Shown in pieces: positions 25,442-34,500 of a DNA stretch of 34,983 nucleotides. The position numbers and the translations under genes are program-made. The notes beneath the pieces were generated by a model. That model worked only from the letters and a program-made list of their open reading frames with translations, was not told where the DNA came from and made no database searches. The number at the start of each line of letters is the position of its first letter. Within the stretch, counting starts at the first letter, position 1. The DNA comes from Alphaproteobacteria bacterium (lineage in GTDB: Bacteria > Pseudomonadota > Alphaproteobacteria > Micavibrionales > Micavibrionaceae), in the NCBI GenBank assembly GCA_021776025.1, contig JAJFGR010000010.1:1-34983 (forward strand), given 5' to 3'.

Positions 25442-26872
25442 ATGATTGACCGCCGTGAAATTCTGGCTATGGCCGCCACCGTAAGCCTGCGTCCGGACGT
25501 TATCGAAAAGGATTACGTTCTGGGATGGCTGCTGGCCGGTATCTATAATCATCCGGCGATAAATAAAGACTGGATTTTCAAGGGCGGGACCTGTCTCAAA
25601 AAGTGCTATTTCGAAACCTACCGGTTTTCAGAGGATCTCGACTTTACGCTAACCGATGAAAGCCAGATCAAAGAAGATTTTCTACGCAACACATTCGAAA
25701 CCATAGCCGAATGGGTATATGAACAGACAGGGATAGAGGTTCCAAAAGACGGCCTGTCCTTTGACATTTACACCAATCCGCGCGGCAAAACTTCATGCCA
25801 GGGAAAGGTTTCTTACCGCGGGCCTGTTTCGCCAACATCCGGCGGCTATCCAAAAGTCAAACTTGATCTGACGGCTGATGAAAAGCTGGTATTGGCTCCT
25901 GCCCTACAGCCCGTCTACCATCCGTATTCGGATGAGCCGAATGGCGGTATTCAAGCACTTTGCTACGTCTATGAAGAAGTGTTCGGCGAAAAATTCAGGG
26001 CGCTGGCGGAAAGAACCCGTCCCCGCGATTTATACGATGTTGTCAATCTTTTCAGGAACTCTACCATCAAACCGGCAGCAGGTGTTCTTCTCGATATTCT
26101 GCGACAAAAATGTGAGTTTAAGGGCATTGCCGTACCGGTACTGGCCGATCTTGAATCTCACAAAGAAAGCCTGGAAGGCTCATGGGCAAATATGCTGGGC
26201 CACCAGTTGCCAAATCTTCCGCCCGTTGAAAGTTACTGGAGCGAATTGCCCGCTATTTTTGAATGGATTGAACATGGACACGAACCGGTCATTCCGACAG
26301 CCTATCCTTTAAGGCCCGGAGAAACAATTATCCGCGAGCGTTCTGGCCGCAGCCTGACCGTACGGCACGGAGCACAATATCTCGAAATAATACGCTTTGC
26401 CGCCGCCAACAGATTGTGCGTTGAACTGGACTATGGCCATAAAACGCGGGTTATAGAACCCTATTCTTTGCGTCAAACACAGGACGGTAATGTCATTCTT
26501 CACGCTATCCGCGCCGATGATGGTCAGCACAGAAGTTACCGCGTTGACCGCATTCAGGGCGCGCGCGTGACTAACAGGGTCTTTACACCGAAATACGAGG
26601 TCGAACTAACTTCAGGCGGACCGGTTGTCCTGGCCCCGACCGTAGCGGAATCCAGAAAAATAAAATCTTTCGGAACGTCACGCCCCAGAGCAACCCGGCC
26701 CTTTTCCCGGAGATCACACTCTTCCTCTTTCGGACCTAAATATATTTTCCAATGCCCTTACTGCCAGAAGAAATTTACGCGCAGCAAAAACGATTCAAAA
26801 CTCAACAAACATAAGGATAAAAACGGCTGGCCCTGCTCTGGCCGTACTGGATATTTGACCGATGTCAGATAG
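25442..26872 (+). CDS. AbiEii nucleotidyltransferase toxin fused to WYL-like and zinc-binding domains
   Basis: A 476-residue protein. Residues 1-300 are an AbiEii/AbiGii nucleotidyltransferase: VIEKDYVLGWLL, FKGGTCLKKCY (GGT at 48-50) and FSEDLDF (Asp65/Asp67 metal site). Residues ~310-385 (LCVELDYGHKTRVIEPYSL, NVILHAIR, HRSYRVDRIQGARV) look like a WYL ligand/nucleic-acid sensing domain. The C-terminus has Cys438, Cys441, His457 and Cys465 in FQCPYCQKKF ... KHKDKNGWPC, a probable zinc finger. Usual AbiEii proteins end after the transferase and helical part. AGGGA precedes the ATG. It is predicted to transfer nucleotides to a cellular target (tRNA in studied relatives) when released from AbiEi. 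The WYL/zinc tail may sense nucleic acid and gate activity; that is inference. Confidence 0.82.
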   Translation: MIDRREILAMAATVSLRPDVIEKDYVLGWLLAGIYNHPAINKDWIFKGGTCLKKCYFETYRFSEDLDFTLTDESQIKEDFLRNTFETIAEWVYEQTGIEVPKDGLSFDIYTNPRGKTSCQGKVSYRGPVSPTSGGYPKVKLDLTADEKLVLAPALQPVYHPYSDEPNGGIQALCYVYEEVFGEKFRALAERTRPRDLYDVVNLFRNSTIKPAAGVLLDILRQKCEFKGIAVPVLADLESHKESLEGSWANMLGHQLPNLPPVESYWSELPAIFEWIEHGHEPVIPTAYPLRPGETIIRERSGRSLTVRHGAQYLEIIRFAAANRLCVELDYGHKTRVIEPYSLRQTQDGNVILHAIRADDGQHRSYRVDRIQGARVTNRVFTPKYEVELTSGGPVVLAPTVAESRKIKSFGTSRPRATRPFSRRSHSSSFGPKYIFQCPYCQKKFTRSKNDSKLNKHKDKNGWPCSGRTGYLTDVR

Positions 26873-26954
26873 GAAATCAGGCTGCTTGTTATATCCTTCA
26901 CCCAACAAATTATAAGAATCCACAAAGAGCAGCTTTTCCATTACCATAGATGAC

Positions 26955-27827
26955 ATGACCAAGGCTGTATTTATATCAAAGATAAACTCCATCTATGATG
27001 ATTTACCGGAGGAGCGCTATCACTTCCCACGGCAATATCTCAAACGCATAGAGGCCACAGTCGGCGATTGGATTATATATTACGAGCCACGCCGCAATGG
27101 AGGCCGTCAGATTTATTACGCCACAGCCCAAATCAAAAACGTGCGCCAAGACCCCGCCAAATCAGACCACTATTACGCTGAAATCGATCATTATCTGGAA
27201 TTTGAAAACCCTGTGCCTTTTAAGGAAGGCGGTACTTATTACGAAACCTCTTTGCTCAATCTTGACGGCACGTTAAACCCTGGCCTTTCTCAAAGCGCCG
27301 TCCATCAAATCACAGATGCTGAATATCAATTGATCCTGCAAACAGGCTTTGCCCACGTTCTAGAACTAGAAACACAAGCACCCGGTCCTGGCCTATCAGA
27401 TAACCCGCAAGAGACATTTGAGCGCCCCATGGTGCAAACCATCCTAAACCGCCCTTTCCGCGATCAAGCCTTCGCTGAAGCGGTGAAAACGGCATACGAT
27501 AAAACCTGCGCTATGACCGGCTTGCGTATTATTAACGGTGGCGGACGGCCAGAGGTTCAAGCGGCACATATTCGCCCTGTGGCCCACCAAGGCCCGGACT
27601 CTGTCCGTAATGGCGTTGCTTTATGCGGCACCGTGCATTGGATGTTCGACCGGGGTTTGATTTCCTTAAATGATGATTACAAAATTCTGAAAGTAAAAAG
27701 CGGTATCCCGGAGGCTATGAACCGCATGCTCACGCCCAGCGGACAGCTCATGCTGCCGGACCGGCAGGACTTACATCCTCACCCTCACTTTTTGCAATAT
27801 CATAGGGAACAGATTTTTAAGGGGTAG
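26955..27827 (+). CDS. HNH endonuclease (HNH_2 type)
   Basis: A 290-residue protein. The C-terminal HNH module (about residues 190-255) shows CAMTGLRI, then AAHIRPVAHQGPDSVRNG and ALCGTVHWMFDRGL. It has the 'AHI.P......D...NG..LC...H..FD' pattern of HNH_2 nucleases, with the metal and catalytic histidines intact. The N-terminal ~150 residues (VGDWIIYYEPRR, IYYATAQIKNV, YYAEIDHYLEF) form a beta-rich domain that may read modified or specific DNA. Together with the C-protein-like regulator and the C5 methyltransferase downstream it could be the restriction part of a type II system, or a modification-dependent nuclease. No strong ribosome site is visible. It ends 8 nt from the convergent regulator. 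Confidence 0.78.
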   Translation: MTKAVFISKINSIYDDLPEERYHFPRQYLKRIEATVGDWIIYYEPRRNGGRQIYYATAQIKNVRQDPAKSDHYYAEIDHYLEFENPVPFKEGGTYYETSLLNLDGTLNPGLSQSAVHQITDAEYQLILQTGFAHVLELETQAPGPGLSDNPQETFERPMVQTILNRPFRDQAFAEAVKTAYDKTCAMTGLRIINGGGRPEVQAAHIRPVAHQGPDSVRNGVALCGTVHWMFDRGLISLNDDYKILKVKSGIPEAMNRMLTPSGQLMLPDRQDLHPHPHFLQYHREQIFKG

Positions 27828-27835
27828 TGGTGAGC

Positions 27836-28054
27836 TTATATGTTCGTAAGCTCGGAAACCTTGCATTTCAGATGTTTTGAGATTTTTACAATCGTCAAAA
27901 ACGGCGGGTTTCTTTTCCCTCTTTCCAGCAGGCTGATATAGGTGGGGTCGTAGTCACATAGCTCCGCAAGAGCCTCCTGTGTTAAGCCCTGCCGCTTCCG
28001 TACTGCCCGCAAGTTCTTTCCCAATGATTTTAAAGCTTTATCATCACTTGACAT
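27836..28054 (-). CDS. Restriction-modification controller (C-protein-like) HTH regulator
   Basis: A 72-residue XRE-family helix-turn-helix protein: LGKNLRAVRKRQGLTQEALA, then DYDPTYISLLERGKRNPPFLTIVKI. It consists of the HTH alone, which is the size and make-up of type II restriction-modification C proteins. Two starts are possible. ATG 28054 would have CATATAAG just upstream and so may be leaderless, as many C genes are. ATG 28078 adds 8 residues. A C-box-like sequence lies at 28079-28104, directly upstream. It would set the timing of nuclease against methylase expression through autoregulation. Confidence 0.72.
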   Translation of the reverse strand: MSSDDKALKSLGKNLRAVRKRQGLTQEALAELCDYDPTYISLLERGKRNPPFLTIVKISKHLKCKVSELTNI

Positions 28055-28073
28055 ACCTCTTATATGAGAGGTA
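28054..28073. promoter_or_regulatory. 20-bp near-palindrome upstream of the C-like gene
   Basis: TACCTCT and AGAGGTA flank TATATG; only one base pair breaks the 20-bp symmetry. It overlaps the first codon of the 28054 start and contains the TATAAG -10 candidate on the minus strand. It could be an operator for a second regulator (for example the HTH at 28122) or part of the C-gene promoter. Confidence 0.45.
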
Positions 28074-28078
28074 ATCAT

Positions 28079-28104
28079 GACTGATAGTCCACGGACTGAC
28101 AGTC
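28079..28104. promoter_or_regulatory. C-box-like operator
   Basis: GACTGATAGTCC and GGACTGACAGTC flank AC; 10 of 12 positions are symmetric. Each half holds a GACT-n3-AGTC core, the pattern known for operators of restriction-modification controller proteins (C.PvuII, C.AhdI and relatives). It lies between the divergent C-like gene and the HTH gene starting at 28122, and could control both. Confidence 0.65.
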
Positions 28105-28121
28105 ATATTAGAAGTAATCAT

Positions 28122-28526
28122 ATGTCAAAAAAGCCTAAACCAAACAAGAAAACTAAACGCGGGCCGGACCCGGTTGATATCAACGCCGGGGCTTTCTTAC
28201 GAGCTTTCCGCGCCTGGCGCGGTATGTCGCAGGAAGAACTCGGCAAGGCGGTGGGCGTGACATTTCAGCAAATCCAGAAATACGAGCGAGGCGCTAACCG
28301 CATGGCGGCCTCGACCCTTTATTACATTTCCCGCGCGCTGGATGTATCAATCATCGAGTTTTTCGCCGGTCTGGACGGCGTTCTACCAAATACCAAGCAT
28401 TTGTGGTTATCCAAAGATGAGATCAGGCTCCTGAAAACATACCGCAGCATCCGCGAGCCAGACGCTCAAAAGCATGTGATAAAACTGGTTGAAACCGTGG
28501 CATCTTATAAGTTGGACGGTGATTGA
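28122..28526 (+). CDS. XRE-family HTH regulator, 134 residues
   Basis: ATG 28122 is chosen; the frame extends upstream into the C-box but the protein begins naturally at MSKKPKPNKKTKRGPDPVD. The HTH spans residues ~20-80: LRAFRAWRGMSQEELGKAVG, then VTFQQIQKYERGANRMAAST. This 'TFQQIQKYE.G.NR' form is common in alphaproteobacterial XRE regulators. The tail (DEIRLLKTYRSIREPDAQKHVIKLVE, a landmark only) resembles the same subgroup. It is divergent from the C-like gene and 248 nt upstream of the methyltransferase, so it may regulate either. Confidence 0.78.
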   Translation: MSKKPKPNKKTKRGPDPVDINAGAFLRAFRAWRGMSQEELGKAVGVTFQQIQKYERGANRMAASTLYYISRALDVSIIEFFAGLDGVLPNTKHLWLSKDEIRLLKTYRSIREPDAQKHVIKLVETVASYKLDGD

Positions 28527-28580
28527 TTTCTTCTGACTGTACGAAATCGATACTCTTTGCCTTACAAGGAAAAGAGCAAC

Positions 28581-28676
28581 ATGGTCAGAAAATTAGGAGA
28601 TCGTAACGGATTGAAAATAAAGAAAAAACCATACGATTTAGTCTCTGTAATAAGAGAAGAAACCGTGTTAGAATAG
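28581..28676 (+). CDS. Possible 31-residue small protein or leader peptide
   Basis: ATG 28581 is preceded by AAGGA at 28566-28570, a good ribosome site. The frame ends with TAG at 28674-28676. The product is basic at first (MVRKLGDRNGLKIKKKP) and ends DLVSVIREETVLE. I do not recognise it. It lies 98 nt before the methyltransferase start, so it could be a leader peptide for that gene, a remnant, or chance. Confidence 0.35.
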   Translation: MVRKLGDRNGLKIKKKPYDLVSVIREETVLE

Positions 28677-28774
28677 ATTCCGTAAATTTGTGTTCCTTGC
28701 TGTGGACACAAGAATTTTCGGTATTGTGCAAAACCCGCTCCATTAATATCATCCAAATAAAAATTGTTTATAAA

Positions 28775-29860
28775 ATGGCTCGAAAAAAGAAAATTAAGAT
28801 TCCTAAAATCGCGGCGGTCGATCTTTTTTGCGGCGCCGGCGGACTTACACACGGATTGCTGGATGAATCTATCGTCGTGAAAGCGGGGTTTGATGTAGAC
28901 CCCGTTTGCGAGTACGCATACGAATATAACAATGACGTGCCCTATATCATCAAAGACGTATCAAAGCTGACAGGCAAAGAAATCAAAGATTATTTTGATG
29001 ATAGCGAAATTACCGTCATTGCAGGATGTGCGCCTTGCCAGCCTTTTTCCAAATATACTCAGGGCAAGGACAACACCGAAGACAGCAAGTGGGGTATGTT
29101 ATATGAATTTGCCCGGCTGGTGAAACAGGTAAAACCGGACATCGTTACGATGGAAAATGTTCCGCAGCTGAAACGGCATGAAGTTTACACGGATTTCGAG
29201 AAAGCCCTTAAAAAACTGGGCTACAATATCAATTCTACGATTGCATACTGTCCAGACTATGGCATACCGCAAACACGCCATCGTTTGGTTTTGCTTGCAT
29301 CAAGGCATGGAGAAATCAAACTTCTCGATCCGATCATTACCGACCCGAAAAAATACAAAACCGTAAAAGAAACAATTGAACATCTACCGACAATTCGACA
29401 TGGCAGAAAGTCGGAAGACGATCCCTTGCACATGGCCAGCAGCTTGTCAGAACTCAATATGAAACGGATGAAAGCTTCACGGCCCAACGGGTCTTGGCTC
29501 GACTGGGATAAAAAACTTGTAACACCCTGTCACAGGAAGCCCGAGCGAAAAACATATCGAAGCGTTTATGGCAGAATGTCGTGGGAAGAACCTTCTCCCA
29601 CGATCACAACCCAATTTACCGGTTTCGGCAACGGACGCTTCGGACATCCGGAGCAACATAGGGCTTTATCTCTCAGAGAGGGGGCCTTATTGCAAACTTT
29701 TCCGGCCGACTATCAATTCGTCGCTCCGGATCAGCCTATATATACCAAGCATGTAGCCAAAATGATCGGAAACGCCGTTCCGGTCAAGCTAGGACAGATA
29801 ATCGGTGCCAGCATTAGAAAACATATAGAGTATTTGTATAGCCAAGCCGCTTCGGCTTAA
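28775..29860 (+). CDS. DNA (cytosine-5) methyltransferase
   Basis: A 361-residue C5 methyltransferase. The ATG at 28775 is used because conserved sequence begins soon after it (KIAAVDLFCGAGGLTHG, motif I). Motif IV is GCAPCQPFSKYT with the nucleophile Cys88; motif VI is MENVPQL; motif VIII is QTRHRLVLLAS; motifs IX/X are PSPTITTQF and MIGNAVPVKLG. The target-recognition region (about residues 200-290) is short. It transfers a methyl group from S-adenosylmethionine to cytosine. The vsr gene overlaps its end convergently by 4 nt. Next come the sigma factor and DrmA/DrmB-like genes. It could act as the DrmMII-type methylase of a DISARM-like system, or pair with the HNH nuclease and C-protein upstream; the sequence does not decide. 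Confidence 0.9.
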   Translation: MARKKKIKIPKIAAVDLFCGAGGLTHGLLDESIVVKAGFDVDPVCEYAYEYNNDVPYIIKDVSKLTGKEIKDYFDDSEITVIAGCAPCQPFSKYTQGKDNTEDSKWGMLYEFARLVKQVKPDIVTMENVPQLKRHEVYTDFEKALKKLGYNINSTIAYCPDYGIPQTRHRLVLLASRHGEIKLLDPIITDPKKYKTVKETIEHLPTIRHGRKSEDDPLHMASSLSELNMKRMKASRPNGSWLDWDKKLVTPCHRKPERKTYRSVYGRMSWEEPSPTITTQFTGFGNGRFGHPEQHRALSLREGALLQTFPADYQFVAPDQPIYTKHVAKMIGNAVPVKLGQIIGASIRKHIEYLYSQAASA

Positions 29861-30268
29861 GCGCTTCTTATTTTCTTAGAAAGACGTTTCATCAATGCGG
29901 CGGTATCGGCCAGTTCGCACTGCCTAAACCGTCAAGACTTTCCATCCCATATTTCCGAGTTCTTGTTCTGTTCTTTTGTCTCTTTGGATATTTTCAGCGA
30001 ATTTTTTCTTCCAATAGACTTTGTTGGATTTAGGTGTAGTCGTCTTTTTGCATCCTTTGTGGCGATGCCAAAAGCACCCATGAACGAATATAACGGTTTG
30101 ATATTTCGGCATACAAATATCTGGGCTGCCCGGCAGATGCTTGGTGTGCAAGCGGAACCGATACCCTGCCTTATGCAATAAGGAACGCACGGCTTTTTCC
30201 GGTTTCGTGTCCTTTCCCCGGACTTTCCCCATAATCTGACTGCGTTTCGATTTCGATACCGTATCCAT
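29857..30268 (-). pseudogene. vsr: Very-short-patch-repair endonuclease, frameshifted near its end
   Basis: The frame from ATG 30268 gives a good Vsr: RSQIMGKVRGKDTKPE, LPGSPDICMPKYQTVIFVHG with Asp50 and His63, and GCFWHRHKGC. It then stops at 29924-29926 (TAG) after 114 residues, at GWKVLTV. Removing one base at about 29925 continues the frame as VWQCELADTAALMKRLSKK to a TAA at 29857-29859. That gives 136 residues, a normal Vsr length and ending. The total of 412 nt equals 137 codons plus exactly one extra base. Vsr nicks 5' of the T of T:G mismatches that arise by deamination of 5-methylcytosine, which explains its place beside the C5 methylase. Without its last ~22 residues the enzyme may be weak or dead, unless this is a sequencing error. 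Confidence 0.88.
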
Positions 30269-30278
30269 GATATTTCTC

Positions 30279-30308
30279 TTGAAATTTTATTTTATGTCCA
30301 AATTTCAA
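30279..30308. promoter_or_regulatory. Inverted repeat in the vsr/sigma divergent spacer
   Basis: TTGAAATTT (30279-30287) and AAATTTCAA (30300-30308) are perfect inverted copies separated by 12 nt. They lie 80-110 nt before the sigma factor start, with AT-rich -10 candidates (TATAAA, TACAAT) just downstream. This may be an operator controlling the sigma-drmA-drmB operon and the divergent vsr. Confidence 0.4.
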
Positions 30309-30386
30309 TGTTTTCGCTATAAATACAATACTTGATTGAAATCCGAGGCATGATAAAAATATGGAAAAATTTAATTTCGGGGATTT

Positions 30387-31538
30387 ATGAACGAAAGAGC
30401 AGAAAAGCTCGTTAGTGACCTCATTGATGAGTGGCATCGATGTGATGAAGTGCTTAGCCGGCCAACAGTGGACCGGCTAATGCTTAAACGCGACCTGAAC
30501 CCTGATGAGTGTCTATACGTTGAAAGCCAGCTCAAAGAGAACGGGATAGAAATAGAGGAGCCACAAGACTTAGCTTTAGAAAAAATATCTGACGAAGAAT
30601 TATCTTCTCAAGCTCAGTTTTCCTCTAATCTCACCGCCCTTGACTTATTCATGAAAGATCTCAAAAAGTATCCTCTTCTCACCAAAGAAGATGAAGTAAA
30701 GCTCGGCCGTCAAATTGGGCTAGGGCGTCAGGTACAAGAAAAGATAGATTCTGGAGAAGTCTCAGATATAAAAGAGTTCAAGGATATTCTAGTTAGGGCA
30801 AAACATGCTCGTGATAAAATGACTGTCTCAAACCTAAGGCTTGTAATCTGGGTAGCAACCAAATTTAAAAACCGAACAAATATGGATTTTTCAGACGTAA
30901 TAAACGAGGGTACGTTTGGTTTAATGAAGGCAACAGAACGCTTTGATGTGAGTTATGATGTTAAGTTTTCTACCTATGCAACTTGGTGGATTAGACAGGC
31001 TATTTTACGAGGTATTGATGATAAAGAAGGACTTATACGAATACCGGTACATGCGAAAGAAAAAGTACGAAAAGTTAAAAGAGCAGTACAGTTTTTGAAA
31101 ATGCGGAATGGATCAGAGCCTACAGTAACTCAAATAGCTGATTTGCTTACTTGGGATAAAGATCAAGTCGCTTTTCTTTATGACTTAGCAAAGTCCCGTG
31201 TGGTCTCTATAGATCAACCAACAAGTGAAGAAAATGACCTGACTATAGGGGACTTACTTCCTTCGAATGACCCCGGTCCCTACAAACTGCATGAACAAAC
31301 TGAACTCAGAGAAAAAATCGGTGAGCTTCTCTCATACCTGGATGACACACGCCTTCAAGACGTAATGGATAGAAGATTTGGAGTTTCTTCGGGAACGGAT
31401 GAAACGTTGGAAAGCATAGGTCAAGATTACAATATAACGAGAGAGCGGATACGTCAGCTCGAAAACAAAGGGTTGAGTAGGGTAAGAAAAAAAGCAAAAC
31501 GTAATAAATTAAAAATTTACCTTGAAGGGGACAACTAA
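30387..31538 (+). CDS. Group-1-like sigma-70 factor dedicated to the defence operon
   Basis: A 383-residue RNA polymerase sigma factor, much larger than ECF types. The first ~70 residues (DEVLSRPTVDRLML, ESQLKENGIEIEEPQD) resemble region 1.1 of RpoD. Region 1.2 follows (LDLFMKDLKKYPLLTKEDEV). Region 2 (about residues 145-215) has DFSDVINEGTFGLMKATERF and FSTYATWWIRQAILRGIDDK, and ends in IRIPVHAKEKVRKVKR. Region 3 is about 230-290. Region 4 closes with LESIGQDYNITRERIRQLE. Region 2.4 differs from primary sigmas (RGIDDKEGLIRIP rather than RAIADQ..TIRIP), so it may read an altered -10. The ribosome site GGGGA lies close to the ATG. The DrmA-like gene begins 2 nt after the stop, which implies a shared transcript. 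Confidence 0.9.
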   Translation: MNERAEKLVSDLIDEWHRCDEVLSRPTVDRLMLKRDLNPDECLYVESQLKENGIEIEEPQDLALEKISDEELSSQAQFSSNLTALDLFMKDLKKYPLLTKEDEVKLGRQIGLGRQVQEKIDSGEVSDIKEFKDILVRAKHARDKMTVSNLRLVIWVATKFKNRTNMDFSDVINEGTFGLMKATERFDVSYDVKFSTYATWWIRQAILRGIDDKEGLIRIPVHAKEKVRKVKRAVQFLKMRNGSEPTVTQIADLLTWDKDQVAFLYDLAKSRVVSIDQPTSEENDLTIGDLLPSNDPGPYKLHEQTELREKIGELLSYLDDTRLQDVMDRRFGVSSGTDETLESIGQDYNITRERIRQLENKGLSRVRKKAKRNKLKIYLEGDN

Positions 31539-31540
31539 AA

Positions 31541-34500
31541 ATGAGCTCGGTCACCGATAACGATGAAGCATATGAAGCCGCTGAAAAATTCGTAACATGG
31601 CTCCAGAATCGGCTGATCGAGTCGGCCAGAGGTGACCATATTCACAATCTTTCTGTAGAACCATCAGGTCGATTTTGGCTGGGGAGAGTTGCGCCGGAAG
31701 AGATGGTCGCACAAAGTCCTTACGGTGATAAAGCAGACAGACTTGAGCCTTGTGCCATAGGGATGAAAGTGCTCCCAAAAGAAGCACCTCCCTGGAATTT
31801 TAATGTCACTGTCAAAGCAGCTATTTGGGTTCGACTTGACAAAGAACAATGGGAGAAGCGCCCTGCTTTGAATGAAACACTGCACATCTCCGTTTCTAAA
31901 GTATCAAATGTACAAATATTCGGTACCGACATTTTTACAAAAAAACTTGAGGATGCGTCTGGTGTAACAGGACTTTCTGCTGAACTATCCGTAGAGTGGG
32001 GCTTAAACCTCAAAGGCCAAGAAGAGGTCTTTATCTCTTTCGTGAATAAATCTCCAGAAAAAATGAAAGAGATGAAAGATACTCGGTTTTATGAGACGAG
32101 TATGGAAATCAGCGGAATAAAAACAAGTCCCTATCAACTGGAAACACTTCACGATTCATTCAGGTATGATAGAGATATTCATGCATACGGTCACAACTGC
32201 GGTATTCATGTAGATGGAAACGGTAATATTAGCGCCATAGACACCCCGGTTTCATCTAAATTCAGACCTAAATATTGGAACATTAATGATGACCCTCCAG
32301 ATATGAGGTTTTCGACATTAGCAGAAAACCCTTTGGCCTCATCTAAATCTCTGTACGCTCTTGCGAAAGAATGGGGCGAAGAACATTGGAACAAGAAGAC
32401 TCTAGAGAAAAGGGCTCATAAAGAAGCCTGGTCGGATGAAATGTTATCCGAATCCCATAAATCAGCCGAAGCATTTGCCGTTGAATTGGATCGGATTAAT
32501 AAAGGCATAAATATTCTCGAAACGAACGAGCTATTGAGAAAATCCTTTGTATATATGAACAAAGCCATGCTCATCGCAGCAGCAGGTAAATACGATGGCT
32601 GGCGTCCTTTTCAATTCGGGTTTCTTCTAGCAAATCTAGCGTGTATCGCCGAACCAGAAAATGAAAGCGATATAGTCGATATTGTTTGGTTTGCTACTGG
32701 TGGTGGGAAAACTGAAACATATTTAGGGTTATTATTAACGGCAGCATTTTATGATAGGCTACGAGGAAAAAAATCCGGCATTACGGCATGGAGTCGCTTT
32801 CCGCTACGAATGCTCTCGTTGCAACAAACACAAAGGTTTGCGGATGCACTTGCTGCTGCCGAACAGATTCGTAGCAAAGAAAAAATAGAAGGAGATCAAT
32901 TTTCTCTTGGTTTCTTCGTAGGAGCAAACTCCACACCCAACAAAGTAGAAGCAGATCACAAAACTTGGGATTCTGACGACCCAAATATGCCCAAAAAAGC
33001 CAAGGTATTAAGTTACTGCCCTTTTTGTAAAGCAGATTCGATTTCAATGGATTTCAATCTACGACATTGGCAGTTGGTTCATAAATGTACAAATTCTGAG
33101 TGCTCTTGGAACGACAAAGCTCTCCCCATTTTCGTAGTGGACGATGAGATTTATCGTTTTCTTCCCACCGTCATCGTTGGCACGCTAGATAAGGCGGCAC
33201 TTATAGCCATGCAGGCTTCCATGAGGGGCTTCGTAGGAGCGCCTTGGGGAAAATGCAGCAAAGACGGACATGGGTTCACCTACGCAATCCGATCGAAGAA
33301 ACCGAATGGATGCTTGGTCCCGGATTGCAATGGTACCGTTGAGGCGCTACCTAATGATCCGGAGCTTTTTGGTCCCTCCTTTCGATTGCAAGACGAGCTG
33401 CACCTCTTGAGGGATAGCCTCGGTGCCGTCGATGCTTTCTATGAATCCTTGTTCGATAATCTTGAGCAAGAGCTATGCGGTTACAAACCTAAAATCCTAG
33501 CTTCTTCCGCCACTTTATCCGGTTACGAGAAGCAATCGCAAGTCTTATATTCAAGACAAGCAAGGGTGTTTCCTGAGCCGGGACCAGCTTATGGACAGGG
33601 GTTTTGGACGGCAGATTCAGAGGAACTAATGAGAAAGTTCATAGCAATTTCCCCCAAGGGCGTAACCTTGGAGTTTGCCGTCGATAGATTGCTCACAGAA
33701 TTACAAAAATACGTTAGGCAGCTTCTCATTGAGCCTGAAAAGACATGTTCAGAAATCGGTGTTGACCCTAAACTCGCTCCTTTTTTACTTGATTTATATG
33801 GCACGAATGTTGTCTACGGAAATACGCTCCGAGATTTAGATGCCGTTATGCGTTCCACAGAAACACAATTGGGAGATATCGAAGGAACCGTCAATGTTGC
33901 TCAACTAACAGGAAAAACAGATTTCGAGGAAATCCGTAGAACTCTCGATAGACTCGAACACCCGGAAGAAGATTTTTTCGAACGGTTGCATGTGATTCCA
34001 GCCTCATCAATGATGTCTCATGGTGTGGATATAGATCGGCTCAATACTATGATTATGATCGGTTTACCTCTAGGGACTGCTGAGTTTATTCAATCTACAG
34101 CGCGGGTCGGAAGGAAGTGGCCTGCACTGGTTTTGGTCGTTCATAAAATTTCTAGGGAAAGAGATGCCAGCATATACAGGTCTTTCGATAAATTTATCGA
34201 ACATGGCGATAGGTTTGTAGAACCTATACCGATTACGCGCAACAGTAGAAGAGTGTTGGAACGAACGATCGCCGGTTTGGAATTCGCTCGACTTCTTATG
34301 ATTCACGAACCTCAAGCTGATACGCCGTTGACAATGATTCCAAAGTTGAGGGAATACATTAACAAAACCGATGGTTTTTTCGCCGATGAAATAGATGTTA
34401 TTTGCGACATGCTGAAAACGAACGGCGAACTCAATACACTTATGAAGGACGATATAGAGAAGTGGTTCCGGTTGCTGGAAAGAAATGTAGATGATCCTCC

